NCBI RefSeq assembly: GCF_000022025.1
Contig: NC_011886.1
Coordinates: 4,263,953 to 4,327,952 of the forward strand
DNA length: 64,000 nucleotides
Source of the DNA: Pseudarthrobacter chlorophenolicus A6
GTDB taxonomy: Bacteria > Actinomycetota > Actinomycetes > Actinomycetales > Micrococcaceae
Direction of reading: 5' to 3'
The notes below the pieces were generated by a model, which was given only the letters and a program-made list of their open reading frames with translations, ran no database searches and was not told the DNA's origin. Both the position numbers and the translations under genes were made by a program. Each line of letters starts with the position of its first letter. The stretch's first letter is position 1. Below, in pieces: positions 49,833 to 59,118 of this stretch.

Positions 49833-52145
49833 ATGGGCCACCAGGAACTGCTGCAACCGCCCGGCACCCGCGTGGTGGAACTGGACATCGAGGGCATGAC
49901 CTGCGCTTCCTGCGTCAACCGGGTGGAGAAGAAGCTCGGCAAACTGGCGGGCGTGGCGGCCTCGGTCAACCTCCCGCTGGAATCAGCCCATGTCACGGCC
50001 CCGGAGGGGATCACCGACGACCAGCTGGTGGCCACCGTCAATGCCGCAGGCTACACCGCCACGGTGCGCACCCCGCCGGCACCCTCGGACACCGGCGGAC
50101 CGGAGGCGGCCGGCGCTGACCACCACACGGCACACGGCGGCACGGCCGCGCAGCTCCGGCCCCGCCTGATCCTGGCCGCCATCCTCACGGTTCCCGTGTT
50201 CCTGGTATCCATGGTGCCCGCGTTCCAGTTTCCCCATTGGGGCTGGGTAGCAGGAGCCCTCGCGCTTCCGGTGGTCACCTGGGCTGCCTGGCCGTTTCAC
50301 CGGGCCGCGGCCGTCAATGCCCGGCACCTTGCCTCCACCATGGACACGCTGGTCTCCATCGGCGTGACGGCGGCCTACCTGTTCTCGGCGTGGCAGTTGG
50401 TTGCCGATCCGCGGATGACCGAGCACCCGGGCATGGAGGGGATGGACGCCGGAGGCCTCTACTTTGAGGTGGCGGCGGTGGTCACCACCTTCCTGCTGTT
50501 GGGCCGCTACCTGGAGGCCAACGCCAAGCAGAAGGCCGGGGACGCCCTCAAGGCCCTCCTCAACCTGGGCGCCAAGGACGCCACGATCCTGCGCGAAGGG
50601 GCGGAATACCGGGTTTCTGCGGACCGGCTCCACGTGGGGGATGTCCTGGTGGTCCGTCCGGGCGAGAAGATCGCCGCCGACGGCGTGGTGCTCGATGGGA
50701 CTTCCGCCGTGGACGCCTCACTGGTGACCGGCGAGTCGGTACCCGTGGAGGTCGGTCCCGGAAGCAAGGTCACCGGCGCCACCATCAACACCTCAGGCCG
50801 GCTTCTGGTCAGGGCAACCCGGGTGGGTGCCGAGACTACCCTTGCGCAGATGGCCCGCCTGGTTTCCCAGGCGCAGACAGGCAAGGCACCCATCGCCCGC
50901 CTGGCCGACCGCATCAGCGCCGTCTTCGTCCCGGTGGTGCTGGCCATTGCCGCGGCGACGTTCCTGCTGTGGCTGTTCATCGCGGGCCCGGGCGGAACGG
51001 ACGGCGGGCTGCGCGCGGCCGTCACCGCCGCCGTCGCCGTCCTGGTCATCGCCTGCCCGTGCGCGCTGGGCCTCGCCACCCCGGTGGGCCTGCTGACGGG
51101 AACGGGGCGAGGCGCGCAGCTGGGGATCCTGATCAAGGGACCGCAGGTCCTGGAGGATACCCGCACGGTGGACACCATCCTGCTGGATAAGACGGGCACC
51201 GTGACCACCGGTGTGCTGGCGGTTGAGTCCACCGTCGCCTTCGGCGGATTCAACAGGCAGCAGGTGCTGCGGCTCGCCGGTGCCGTGGAGGCGGCCTCGG
51301 AACACCCCGTGGCGCGGGCCATTGCGGCGGCGGCCAAGGAGATCATTCCCGCCCGCCCGGGCAGTGCAGCGGACGACGACGGCCGCCTGCCCGCCGTCGA
51401 CGGCTTCCGTTCCGCGCCGGGCGGCGGAGTCACGGGAACAGTGGAGGGCCGGCTGGTCCTCGCCGGCCGCACCGGCTGGCTCCGCGACAACGGCATTGAG
51501 CCACCCCCGGAGCAGCTGGAGTCACTGGCGGAGGCCGAGGCGGCCGGCGCCACCGCCGTCTGGGTGGCCGTGGACGGCGTCCCCGCAGGAATCATCAGCC
51601 TCCGGGACACGGTCAAGGAAGGCTCTGCCGCTGCTGTGGCACGGTTGAAGGAGCTTGGCCTGCGCCCCATCCTGCTGACCGGAGACAACGCCGCCGTGGC
51701 CGCCCAGGTGGCTGCCGCCGTCGGAATTCCCCCTGCCGACGTGTACGCGGGGGTGCTGCCGGAAGGCAAGGTGGAGGCCGTACGCAGGCTGCAGGCTGGC
51801 GGGGCAACAGTGGCCATGGCCGGTGACGGCGTGAACGACGCCGCCGCACTGGCACAGGCGGACCTGGGGATCGCGATGGGGTCCGGAACGGATGTGGCCA
51901 TTGAGGCCGCGGACCTCACGGTGATGGGGAACGACCTTACCCAGGTGGCGCAGGCCATCGAGCTGTCCCGCAGGACCCTGGCCACCATTAAGACGAACCT
52001 GTTCTGGGCGTTCTTCTACAACGCCGTCGGCATCCCGGTGGCCGCACTCGGCCTGCTCAATCCCATGATCGCAGGCGCAGCGATGGCCGCCAGTTCGGTG
52101 CTGGTGGTGGCCAACTCGCTGCGGCTCCGGAGCTTCGGAAAGTAG
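49833..52145 (+). CDS. copA: Copper-exporting P-type ATPase
   Basis: A 770-residue P1B-type ATPase. It begins with one HMA domain (MTCASC, about residues 20-25), then eight membrane helices with the copper-selective CPC (CPCALGLATP), the TGES actuator motif (VTGESVPVEV), the phosphorylation motif DKTGTVTTG, the SEHPVARA block and GDGVNDAAAL hinge. Asn/Tyr in helices 7-8 (NLFWAFFYNAVGIPVAALG) fits Cu(I) export. A silver/copper specificity is usual; zinc types lack this pattern. Confidence 0.96.
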   Translation: MGHQELLQPPGTRVVELDIEGMTCASCVNRVEKKLGKLAGVAASVNLPLESAHVTAPEGITDDQLVATVNAAGYTATVRTPPAPSDTGGPEAAGADHHTAHGGTAAQLRPRLILAAILTVPVFLVSMVPAFQFPHWGWVAGALALPVVTWAAWPFHRAAAVNARHLASTMDTLVSIGVTAAYLFSAWQLVADPRMTEHPGMEGMDAGGLYFEVAAVVTTFLLLGRYLEANAKQKAGDALKALLNLGAKDATILREGAEYRVSADRLHVGDVLVVRPGEKIAADGVVLDGTSAVDASLVTGESVPVEVGPGSKVTGATINTSGRLLVRATRVGAETTLAQMARLVSQAQTGKAPIARLADRISAVFVPVVLAIAAATFLLWLFIAGPGGTDGGLRAAVTAAVAVLVIACPCALGLATPVGLLTGTGRGAQLGILIKGPQVLEDTRTVDTILLDKTGTVTTGVLAVESTVAFGGFNRQQVLRLAGAVEAASEHPVARAIAAAAKEIIPARPGSAADDDGRLPAVDGFRSAPGGGVTGTVEGRLVLAGRTGWLRDNGIEPPPEQLESLAEAEAAGATAVWVAVDGVPAGIISLRDTVKEGSAAAVARLKELGLRPILLTGDNAAVAAQVAAAVGIPPADVYAGVLPEGKVEAVRRLQAGGATVAMAGDGVNDAAALAQADLGIAMGSGTDVAIEAADLTVMGNDLTQVAQAIELSRRTLATIKTNLFWAFFYNAVGIPVAALGLLNPMIAGAAMAASSVLVVANSLRLRSFGK

Positions 52146-52167
52146 CGGCTTCCCTTCAGGGGCGAGG

Positions 52168-52440
52168 TCAGGCCGCGCCGTACCGGACAGCGGCGCGCGC
52201 CCTGGCCTTGGCGGCCTCTTCGTCGCGGTCCTTGGGCGGCGCCTGGGTTACCAGCGCGTCCAGCAGGTGCTGGGTGATGTGGGCGATTTCGTGCACCGCG
52301 TCATCGAAGGCGTCCTGGTTGGCCTTGGACGGCTTCGTGCTGCCACTGATCTTGCGCACATACTGCAGCGCGGCGGCGTGCACCTCCTCGGAGGTGGCGT
52401 GCGGCTCGAAGTTGTGAAGGGTTCGGATGTTCCGGCACAT
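52168..52440 (-). CDS. DUF2277-family protein
   Basis: A 90-residue protein with the family start MCRNIRTLHNFEPHATSEEVHAAALQYVRKISG and a conserved HEIAHITQHLLDAL helix. The HxxxH-like HEIAH could bind metal, but function is unknown. It is single, convergent with copA. Confidence 0.85.
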   Translation of the reverse strand: MCRNIRTLHNFEPHATSEEVHAAALQYVRKISGSTKPSKANQDAFDDAVHEIAHITQHLLDALVTQAPPKDRDEEAAKARARAAVRYGAA

Positions 52441-52664
52441 AGGCCCATGCTAGGCTCTGGAGCGCCTAAGATCGACCCTTCGAGGCCCGCTTTGTCAGCA
52501 GGTTGAGGAGGCCCGTCCATGGGGAGGACAGCATGGGCAGGGGTGCCCATCGACACTCCTTTGAGCGCCGGGATAGGTTTTAGGCAATGGATCTTCCGGA
52601 TGAGCCGGGGGGCCGCTGGGGATGCCGACCTGGTTCGGATCCACTTACCAACAAGGAGATACTG

Positions 52665-52928
52665 ATGGCTATTTGGGGTGCAGACGTTCAGCAGCTTCGT
52701 CAGCTGGGCAGCAAGCTTCAGGCAGGTGCGTCCGAGATTGAGACGCAGAAGTCCACTCTCACCAAGGTTTTGAGCAGCACCAACTGGGAAGGTCCCGACG
52801 CTGAAAAGTTCCGCAACGAATGGTCGGGCCAGCACACCACCATGCTGACCAAGGTTGCCGAAGCACTGAAGGAAGCCGGCGACAAGGCCAAGCGCAACGC
52901 CGAAGAGCAGGACCAGGCTTCCCGCTAA
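52665..52928 (+). CDS. WXG100-family secreted protein
   Basis: An 87-residue protein of the ESAT-6/CFP-10 type. The WxG turn is SSTNWEGPDAEKFRNEW (about residues 41-57) between two long helices. Length about 100 and lack of a signal peptide fit type VII export. The ATG at 52665 follows AAGGAGATACTG. No secretion genes are in the window. A terminator follows. Confidence 0.9.
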   Translation: MAIWGADVQQLRQLGSKLQAGASEIETQKSTLTKVLSSTNWEGPDAEKFRNEWSGQHTTMLTKVAEALKEAGDKAKRNAEEQDQASR

Positions 52929-52972
52929 GCACTGGCTGCGCAGGGCCTGTCACCAGGAACCTGTTTGTAACG

Positions 52973-53010
52973 GCGAGGGCCCGGACACCGCAAGGTGCCC
53001 GGGCCCTCGC
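52973..53010 (+). terminator. Intrinsic terminator after the WXG100 gene
   Basis: GCGAGGGCCCGG (52973-52984) pairs perfectly with CCGGGCCCTCGC (52999-53010). Inside, CACC-GCAA-GGTG adds a GNRA-capped inner stem. The tail is C-rich with few T (CCGTTT), so Rho-independence is moderate. Confidence 0.7.
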
Positions 53011-53099
53011 CCGTTTAACCACTGTTCATGTGCCGGCGGGCCTGCCCGGCGTTCCTGCGGCGGGCAGGGGTGCGCGGGCATCCGCGCATGCCGGCGCAC

Positions 53100-54146
53100 T
53101 CAGGGCACGGGTTCGACGTCGTTCGCGTGCTCAAGCGGTGAGCTTGCCTTCGCCGCTGGCTGCCCGGGCACGGGTTCCGCCGTGGCGGCGGGGGCCCGGA
53201 GTTCGTCGAGCCGGACCAGGAGGACGCCGCCCACGATGAGCACACCGCCCACAAGCTGGATGGCACCGGGCAGCTCGCCCAGCAGCAGCCAGGCCCAGAT
53301 GACGGCGAACAGCACCTCGGTGAGGGAGACAAACGAGGCCACCTTGGAGCCCAGGGCGCGTGCCGCCATGATCCCTGAGACGTAGGCCAGCACGGTTGCC
53401 AGGACCACCAGTCCGGCAAGCGAAACCCACCACGGGGTCACCCAGGGTCCGAGTTTCGTGTCTGCCGTGTTGAAGGCCATGGGCAGCAATCCCGTGGCAC
53501 CGGCCAGCCACATGACGGCGGCGCCCACCATCAGCCCGCCGGATGCCAGCACGAGGGGCGGCAGGGTGTCATTTTCCTTGGCTGTGATGAAGAAGTAGAT
53601 GGCCAGGCAAACCGCTGCGGCGATGCCCCAGAGGACCCCCACCGGATCCACCTTCACGGCTCCGGTGAGGTCCAGGACCAGGACAAGGCCCGCCAGGGAC
53701 AGCAGGGTTCCGCCGAAGGTCAGCGCGCGCGGCCGCTTACGGCTGGCCGCCCAGATCCACAGGACAATGATCACCGGCGCCAGGTATTCGAGCAGCAGGG
53801 CGACGCCCACGGAGAGCCGCTCCACCGCGTTGAAGTAGAACAGCTGGCACGCCGCCACCCCGATCAGGCCAAAGAGCACAATGGTGAGCCAGTTGTCCCG
53901 CAGCTGGTGCCAGCGGCCCTTCAGGGCGATGATCGCCGGGATGGCGAGTATGAGTGCGGCACCGGTGAGGCGTGCCGTGACGGCGGCGCCCGGGGACCAT
54001 CCCGTTTCCAGGAGCGCCTTGCCAAACGATCCCGAGGTGCCGAAGACGGCGGAGGAGAACAGGGCGATGCCCAGGCCCGAGGCCAGGAAATTGCGGCGTG
54101 GTGCCACCGGACGTGGCGTGGCGGGATGGTTCTTGGCGGCAGGCAC
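53100..54146 (-). CDS. EamA/DMT-family exporter
   Basis: A 348-residue membrane protein with ten helices in two repeats; each half has the EamA pattern (AVERLSVGVALLLEYLAPVIIVLW and FVSLTEVLFAVIWAWLLLGELPGAIQLVGG). It resembles RhtA-type amino-acid or metabolite exporters. The GTG at 54146 follows AGGAGG. It is divergent from the CGNR regulator gene. Confidence 0.88.
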   Translation of the reverse strand: MPAAKNHPATPRPVAPRRNFLASGLGIALFSSAVFGTSGSFGKALLETGWSPGAAVTARLTGAALILAIPAIIALKGRWHQLRDNWLTIVLFGLIGVAACQLFYFNAVERLSVGVALLLEYLAPVIIVLWIWAASRKRPRALTFGGTLLSLAGLVLVLDLTGAVKVDPVGVLWGIAAAVCLAIYFFITAKENDTLPPLVLASGGLMVGAAVMWLAGATGLLPMAFNTADTKLGPWVTPWWVSLAGLVVLATVLAYVSGIMAARALGSKVASFVSLTEVLFAVIWAWLLLGELPGAIQLVGGVLIVGGVLLVRLDELRAPAATAEPVPGQPAAKASSPLEHANDVEPVP

Positions 54147-54217
54147 CGTCGCCTCCTGTCAGGAGTAAAGTGGGGTATTGGTCATGACAGTACGCTTCGG
54201 CCCTGTAAGGAGTCAAG

Positions 54218-54763
54218 ATGGTATTTGCCCCTGACACTGAGGTTGCGCTGCGCAGCGTGGTCAACCTCATCAATTCCGGCGCCAACGGGCGGGAGGACCT
54301 GGAATCCCAGGGGGATCTGGACAGGTTCCTGGCCGCCGAACAGTTTTCCGGCTCCAGGGTGCGGGATGAGGCGGAGCTGGCAAGCGTCCGGCGGCTGCGC
54401 GGCGAGCTGGCCGGGGCGTGGGTGGCGGGGGAAGACGGTGCCGTGGAGACGATCAACCGCCTGCTCCGGGACGCCAACGCCCTCCCCCAATTGGTCAGGC
54501 ACGACGGCTGGGACTGGCACCTGCACGCCACTGCGCCTGAGGCCCCGCTTGCGGATCGGATCAGCACGGAGGCGGCGATGGCGCTGGCGGATGTGGTGCG
54601 CAGCAAGGAGATGGACAGGCTTCGCGTCTGTGAGGCCGAGGACTGTGACGCGGCTGTACTGGATCTCAGCCGAAACCGCTCAAAGCGGTACTGCGATACG
54701 GGCAACTGCGCCAACCGGGCGCATGTTGCGGCCTACCGGGCACGCCAGGCGGCGGCAGGCTAG
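54218..54763 (+). CDS. CGNR zinc-finger transcriptional regulator
   Basis: A 181-residue regulator of the ABATE/CGNR family. The C-terminal zinc finger is RVCEAEDCDAAVLDLSRNRSKRYCDTGNCANRAHVAAYRAR; the family CGNR appears as NCANRAH and the four Cys are in place. The N-terminal helical domain (DTEVALRSVVNLINSGANG) binds an effector. It is divergent from the EamA exporter and probably controls it; GTCATGAC (54181-54188) in the gap is a short palindrome that may be the operator. Confidence 0.88.
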   Translation: MVFAPDTEVALRSVVNLINSGANGREDLESQGDLDRFLAAEQFSGSRVRDEAELASVRRLRGELAGAWVAGEDGAVETINRLLRDANALPQLVRHDGWDWHLHATAPEAPLADRISTEAAMALADVVRSKEMDRLRVCEAEDCDAAVLDLSRNRSKRYCDTGNCANRAHVAAYRARQAAAG

Positions 54764-54833
54764 TGGCCGGCCCGCGTCCGAGGACCGGCGGGTGGGCCTA
54801 AAGCCCGGCGCGGAAGGCGGGACCGGCGGTGGG

Positions 54834-55202
54834 TTAGCGGCCCGCGGAACCTTCAGTGCCGCCGTCGTGATCCTGCTGCTCAGGCGAGCCGGAGGTGCCG
54901 GTCCCGCCGAAACCATGGGACGTGTTCTTCGCCGAGCTGAGGTTGACGCCGGACCCCTTGCCCAGGTGCTCGGCGTTTTCCTTATGGCTCATGGACAGCA
55001 TGGCTGCGATCACCAGGGTCACGATAAAGGCGATGCCGGCGGCCGTGAAGGCAAGGTCGAAACGGGGAGCGCGGGCACTGCCACCGGAGGCGAAAATCAC
55101 CACGGCGAAGAAGGCGACGACGGCCCAGAACGCGGAGAACATCAGCGGGCCCTTCACAGAGGTCCGCAGCTTGCGCGGTTTTCCCTGGTGCTGGTCTGCC
55201 AC
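54834..55202 (-). CDS. Two-helix membrane protein, unknown
   Basis: A 122-residue protein with two membrane helices (FSAFWAVVAFFAVVIFASGG and IAFIVTLVIAAMLSM) followed by a disordered, Gly/Ser-rich, acidic C-terminal tail. No family recognised. It lies upstream of the convergent CGNR gene. Confidence 0.6.
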   Translation of the reverse strand: MADQHQGKPRKLRTSVKGPLMFSAFWAVVAFFAVVIFASGGSARAPRFDLAFTAAGIAFIVTLVIAAMLSMSHKENAEHLGKGSGVNLSSAKNTSHGFGGTGTSGSPEQQDHDGGTEGSAGR

Positions 55203-55303
55203 GGTAAGTCCTCCCTGCGGGCGGCATGGATGGCCGGCCCGGTGTACGTTGTGGGTGGCCCCGGCGAAATTTCTACAGCGAGTAGAACCGGGACCTTCCT
55301 AGT

Positions 55304-55894
55304 TTACGGCTTCGCGGCCGTACTGCGGGAATCGTGCCTGAGCGTCAGCCCGGACAGCGCCCACAGCACACCAAGGATAATGGCCCCGCCGCCGGCCACA
55401 CCCAGCAGGGCATGCGCACCGAGGCTGATGAAGAACGGCAGGATCGCCGCCGTCCCGAGGCTGATGAGGCCGGAGGTGATCCAGTCCCGGGCCAGGACGT
55501 GCCGGCCCCGGTTCCGGATGCCGCACGCCAACTCCAGGGCTCCGGCAACGCCGAGTCCCAGCGCCGCGATGACGCCGAACAGGAGGTCACTGTGCAGCAG
55601 GAGCACCGCGAACCCTGCCCCTGCCAATACCGATCCGGCAGCCGACAGCATCTTGCCGGAGGCAGATTCTCGCCCGAATCCGGTGGCGGGGATACCCCAG
55701 AGGGTGACGGCACCGATGGCCAGGAGGTACAGTCCGCCGGCCCAGCCCATGGCTTCCACGGAGGGCGTGGCCCAGAAGATCGTCACGGCTCCGAACACCA
55801 GCGAGGCAGCGGAGCGCAGCAGGACCGGCTTCCACAGGTCGGTGCGGGGGGCGGTTCCGTGGGCGGCGCCTGCGGGCGTCAAGGGTTGTGTCAC
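55304..55894 (-). CDS. DUF308/HdeD-like membrane protein
   Basis: A 196-residue membrane protein with six hydrophobic segments. The block RDWITSGLISLGTAAILPFF and the paired-helix pattern match the DUF308 family, which includes HdeD-like acid-resistance proteins. A weaker assignment than for enzymes. It is upstream on the same strand of the previous gene. Confidence 0.6.
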   Translation of the reverse strand: MTQPLTPAGAAHGTAPRTDLWKPVLLRSAASLVFGAVTIFWATPSVEAMGWAGGLYLLAIGAVTLWGIPATGFGRESASGKMLSAAGSVLAGAGFAVLLLHSDLLFGVIAALGLGVAGALELACGIRNRGRHVLARDWITSGLISLGTAAILPFFISLGAHALLGVAGGGAIILGVLWALSGLTLRHDSRSTAAKP

Positions 55895-55920
55895 GGATTC
55901 AGTTTAGTTGCGCGCCCCGG

Positions 55921-57273
55921 TCAAGCCGAACCCAGCACCATCCACCGGTCACTCCGGGCGCGGAGGCCCAGCGTTACGGCACGCGCAGCCATGTATCCGA
56001 TGGAAAAAGCGGCCCAGAGCCAGGCCAGGCCTGCAGCGCCCGCGGCTCCGGAGAAAGCGACCGCGGCGAGCATGGGCGCATATGCTGCCACGTTGGCCAC
56101 GCCGGCCAGTGCCAGGTAGCGGGCATCGCCGGCGCCGATGAGCACTCCGTCCAGCACGAAGACGTATCCGGCAATGGGCTGGCCCGCGGCCAGGATCCAC
56201 AGGGCGACGGCCAGCGCGGCCTGCACGTCCCGGTCCGGGGTAAAGAGGGCGCCGGCCCAGGGAGCCACCACCGCCAGGAGCAGTCCCGTGACCACGCCAA
56301 AGCCGATGCCCCAGCGGATCATGGTGGTTGTCAGCAGGCGGGCCTTGGCGGCGTTGGAAGCACCCAGCTCCTTGCCGATAAGTGCCTGCGCCGCGATGGC
56401 GAGGGCGTCCAGGGCGAAGGCCAGGAAGGAAAAGATGGTCATGGCGAGCTGGTGTGCCGCCAGGTTGATGGCGCCTTGGCCGGTCACCACCAGGACCGTC
56501 ACCAGGATTGCGGCCCGCAGGCTGAGGGTGCGCAGCATCAGCCAGGATCCCACCCGGGTCATGCTGCGGATGCCGTGCCAGCTGGGCAACAGAGAAACGC
56601 CATGCCGGAGGGCGTTGCGCCGCACCATCAGCACGTAGACAGCCGCCATGCCCCATTGCGCCACACTGGTGCCCACGGCGGAGCCGGTGACGGACCAGTT
56701 GAGCCCGTAGACCAGCCAGAGGTTCAGGACGATATTCAGCCCGAAACCGGCGGTGGCCACCACCAGCGGGGTGCGGGTGTCCTGGAGTCCGCGGAGCACA
56801 CCGGTCCCGGCAAAGACCAGCAGCATCGCCACAAGTCCCGGCATGGACCAGCGAAGGTAGTCGACGGCGAAGGCGCGCACCTCGCCTTCTGCGCCCATGA
56901 GCCCGATCAGCGGTTCTGCCGCCACAAAGCCTGCCACGGCCAGGACGACGCCCAGCAGCAGGGCCAGCCAGACGCCGTCGCGCCCTGCGGCCAGCGCCTT
57001 CCCGAGCTGGCCATCGCCGATGGCCCGCGCCACCGCTGGGGTGGTGGAGTAGGCGAGGAAGACCATCAGGCCGACGACGGTGTGCAGCACGGCCGAGGCC
57101 AGTCCAACCCCCGCCAATTGCGCCACTCCCAGATGTCCAACAATTGCAGAGTCAGCCAGCAGGAAGAGTGGTTCGGCCACGAGTGCACCGAACGCGGGGA
57201 CAGCGAGACGGAGGATCTCGCGGGCATTGCCGCGGCGCGACGCTACAGGCGCGGAGGTGGAGGGTTGGGACAC
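55921..57273 (-). CDS. MATE-family multidrug/metabolite exporter
   Basis: A 450-residue membrane protein with about 12 helices. AVPAFGALVAEPLFLLADSAIVGHLG and LRGLQDTRTPLVVATAGFGLNIVLN are MATE (DinF-like) blocks, with the typical PLIGLMG gap between halves. It exports cationic compounds by Na+ or H+ antiport. The start is a GTG at 57273. The gap to the divergent DoxX gene holds two strong dyads. Confidence 0.88.
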   Translation of the reverse strand: MSQPSTSAPVASRRGNAREILRLAVPAFGALVAEPLFLLADSAIVGHLGVAQLAGVGLASAVLHTVVGLMVFLAYSTTPAVARAIGDGQLGKALAAGRDGVWLALLLGVVLAVAGFVAAEPLIGLMGAEGEVRAFAVDYLRWSMPGLVAMLLVFAGTGVLRGLQDTRTPLVVATAGFGLNIVLNLWLVYGLNWSVTGSAVGTSVAQWGMAAVYVLMVRRNALRHGVSLLPSWHGIRSMTRVGSWLMLRTLSLRAAILVTVLVVTGQGAINLAAHQLAMTIFSFLAFALDALAIAAQALIGKELGASNAAKARLLTTTMIRWGIGFGVVTGLLLAVVAPWAGALFTPDRDVQAALAVALWILAAGQPIAGYVFVLDGVLIGAGDARYLALAGVANVAAYAPMLAAVAFSGAAGAAGLAWLWAAFSIGYMAARAVTLGLRARSDRWMVLGSA

Positions 57274-57309
57274 CGTGCCAGCTTAACGGCCTCCGGGCGG
57301 GGAGGCGGG

Positions 57310-57329
57310 TGACTGTGACGTCACGGTCA
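57310..57329. promoter_or_regulatory. TGAC-GTGACGTCAC-GTCA dyad near the MATE gene
   Basis: The 20 bases are palindromic at 18 positions, with the perfect 10-bp core GTGACGTCAC (57315-57324). It lies 37 bases before the MATE start and may be its operator. Confidence 0.5.
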
Positions 57330-57350
57330 TGACATATCCCACAGAATGCT

Positions 57351-57378
57351 AGCATTGGTTGACTCTTCAACCAATGCT
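57351..57378. promoter_or_regulatory. AGCATTGGTTGA-CTCT-TCAACCAATGCT perfect inverted repeat before doxX
   Basis: Two perfect 12-base arms (57351-57362 and 57367-57378) with a four-base loop, 88 bases before the DoxX start. The TTGACTCTTCAACC core is AT-balanced and fits a regulator operator overlapping the promoter, though the stem could also be a hairpin. The regulator is not in this window. Confidence 0.7.
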
Positions 57379-57465
57379 GCGGAACACTGGAAGGGTTCAA
57401 CGCTGCGATCCGGCCCCTGCTTGCATGTGTCCAGCTCCGACCGATATCCGAAACGGTGAAACCCC

Positions 57466-57900
57466 ATGAACCAGTCCCGACTGACCACCACCGCCATCAC
57501 GGCCCTCCGCATTGTCCTCGGCTTCCTCTTCGCAGCCCACGGTTGGCAGAAGTTCAACGAGTGGACCATTGCCGGCACCCAGGCGTCCTTCGCCAAAATG
57601 GGCGTGCCCGCTGCCGACGTCATGGCCCCGGCCGTTGCCGTCCTTGAGCTCGCCGGCGGCATCGCCCTGATCCTGGGCCTCCTGACCCGTGTGGTGGCCG
57701 CCCTCCTGGCCCTCAACATGCTGGGCGCCCTCTTCCTGGTGCACGCTTCCGCCGGAGTTTTCGCTGCCAACGGCGGCTACGAGCTGGTGCTGCTCCTCGC
57801 GGCGGCGGCGTTCGCCCTGGCCCTCACCGGCGCCGGCCGCGTTTCCGTGGACCGCGCCCTCTTCGGACGCCGGAACTCCAAGCTGGCAGTCCTGGCCTAG
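57466..57900 (+). CDS. DoxX-family membrane protein
   Basis: A 144-residue membrane protein with four helices: RIVLGFLFAAHGWQKF at residues 11-26 (the conserved AHGxxK), VAVLELAGGIALILGLLTRVVAALLALNM, and two further segments. Members occur in thiol/oxidative stress and quinone detoxification loci. Function unsettled. It is preceded by a 28-bp inverted repeat. Confidence 0.85.
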   Translation: MNQSRLTTTAITALRIVLGFLFAAHGWQKFNEWTIAGTQASFAKMGVPAADVMAPAVAVLELAGGIALILGLLTRVVAALLALNMLGALFLVHASAGVFAANGGYELVLLLAAAAFALALTGAGRVSVDRALFGRRNSKLAVLA

Positions 57901-58118
57901 GCCGAAACGCCCGACGGCGGCCGCGCACCACGGCGCGTGGCCGCCGTCGTGGTTTAACCGGCACCGGGGACGCTGGAACGGTGCGAAGACGCTGTTCCGC
58001 CGCAGCGACCCGGCGCCGTTCCAGCGATTTCGCGAAGTGACGGCCGGTCATGCGTCACTTGGCGTTGGCGCCGCGGCCGAACCGGCCGGTAACCGGCAGC
58101 GTCAGTATGATCGGCAGC

Positions 58119-59090
58119 ATGACTGAGACCGGTGCGCCCAACTCCGTGACCCTCCGCTTCCTGGCGGCCCCCACCGACGTTGGCCACAGCGGCTCCGTGG
58201 ATGCCGGGACGGTGCTGGAGTGGGTGGACAAGGCTGCTTACGCCGCCGCCGTGGGGTGGGCGAAGTCCTACTGCGTCACGGCATACGTGGGCAACATCCA
58301 CTTCGCGGATCCCGTGAACAGCGGCGACATGGTGGAGGTGGAGGCCACCATCGTCTACACCGGCCGGTCTTCCATGCACATCCGGACCGTCGTCTCCTCC
58401 AGCGACCCCAAAGGCGGCCCCGCCACTATGCGCAGCCAGTGCATGGTGATCTTCGTGGCGGTAGGCGAGGACGGCAAGCCCATCCCCGTCAAGCAGTTTG
58501 AGCCTGCCAGTGACGCTGAGATCGAACAGCGTGACCACGCGCTGGCCCGGATCAAGGTCCGCGAACAGATCGTCGAAGCTATGAACCATCAGGAATATAC
58601 CGATGCGGGCACAGCCGAGCGGGTGACGCTGCGCTTCATGGCGGCGCCCACCGACGTGAACTGGGGCGGCAAGGTCCATGGCGGAATCGTCATGAAATGG
58701 ATCGACGAGGCTGCGTACGTCTGCGCCTCACGCTACTGCGGCAAGGACACGGTGGCCGTGTTCTCCGGCGGCGTCCGCTTCTACCGGCCCCTCCTGATCG
58801 GGCACGTGGTGGAGGTGGAGGCCCGCCTGGTGTACACCGGCACAAAAGGCATGCACATCGCCGTCCACGTCCGTTCCGGCGATCCCAAGGGCCGTGAACT
58901 GAACCTCACCACGTACTGCCTCACGGTCATGGTGGCGCGCGACGGCGCAGGAAACTCAGTGCCGATCCCCGCCTGGGTGCCGGTCAGCGACGAGGACAAG
59001 CGGCTTCACGCCCACGCACGGGAACTGCTGGAGATCAGGGGCACAGCGCCGGGGAACCGGCTGCCGAACCACCTTCTGGCCGGGGACTGA
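58119..59090 (+). CDS. Acyl-CoA thioesterase with two hotdog domains
   Basis: A 323-residue enzyme made of a duplicated hotdog domain. The first copy (about residues 10-150) has RFLAAPTDVGHSGSVDAGTVLEWVDKAAY and IVYTGRSSMHIRTVVSS; the second (about 170-305) repeats them as RFMAAPTDVNWGGKVHGGIVMKWIDEAAY and LVYTGTKGMHIAVHVRS. The second keeps the G-G-x-V-x-x-x-D helix better, so catalysis may be split. The start at 58119 is preferred; ATG 58107 is in frame. It resembles BACH/Acot7-type proteins. Confidence 0.87.
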   Translation: MTETGAPNSVTLRFLAAPTDVGHSGSVDAGTVLEWVDKAAYAAAVGWAKSYCVTAYVGNIHFADPVNSGDMVEVEATIVYTGRSSMHIRTVVSSSDPKGGPATMRSQCMVIFVAVGEDGKPIPVKQFEPASDAEIEQRDHALARIKVREQIVEAMNHQEYTDAGTAERVTLRFMAAPTDVNWGGKVHGGIVMKWIDEAAYVCASRYCGKDTVAVFSGGVRFYRPLLIGHVVEVEARLVYTGTKGMHIAVHVRSGDPKGRELNLTTYCLTVMVARDGAGNSVPIPAWVPVSDEDKRLHAHARELLEIRGTAPGNRLPNHLLAGD

Positions 59091-59118
59091 CCCCGCGCCG
59101 GCCGGCCAGGCGGCCGGC

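Noticed and set aside
55888..57312. Open plus-strand frame opposite the MATE gene
   Set aside because: The Gln/His/Gly-rich product has no fold pattern; it is the shadow of the exporter gene.
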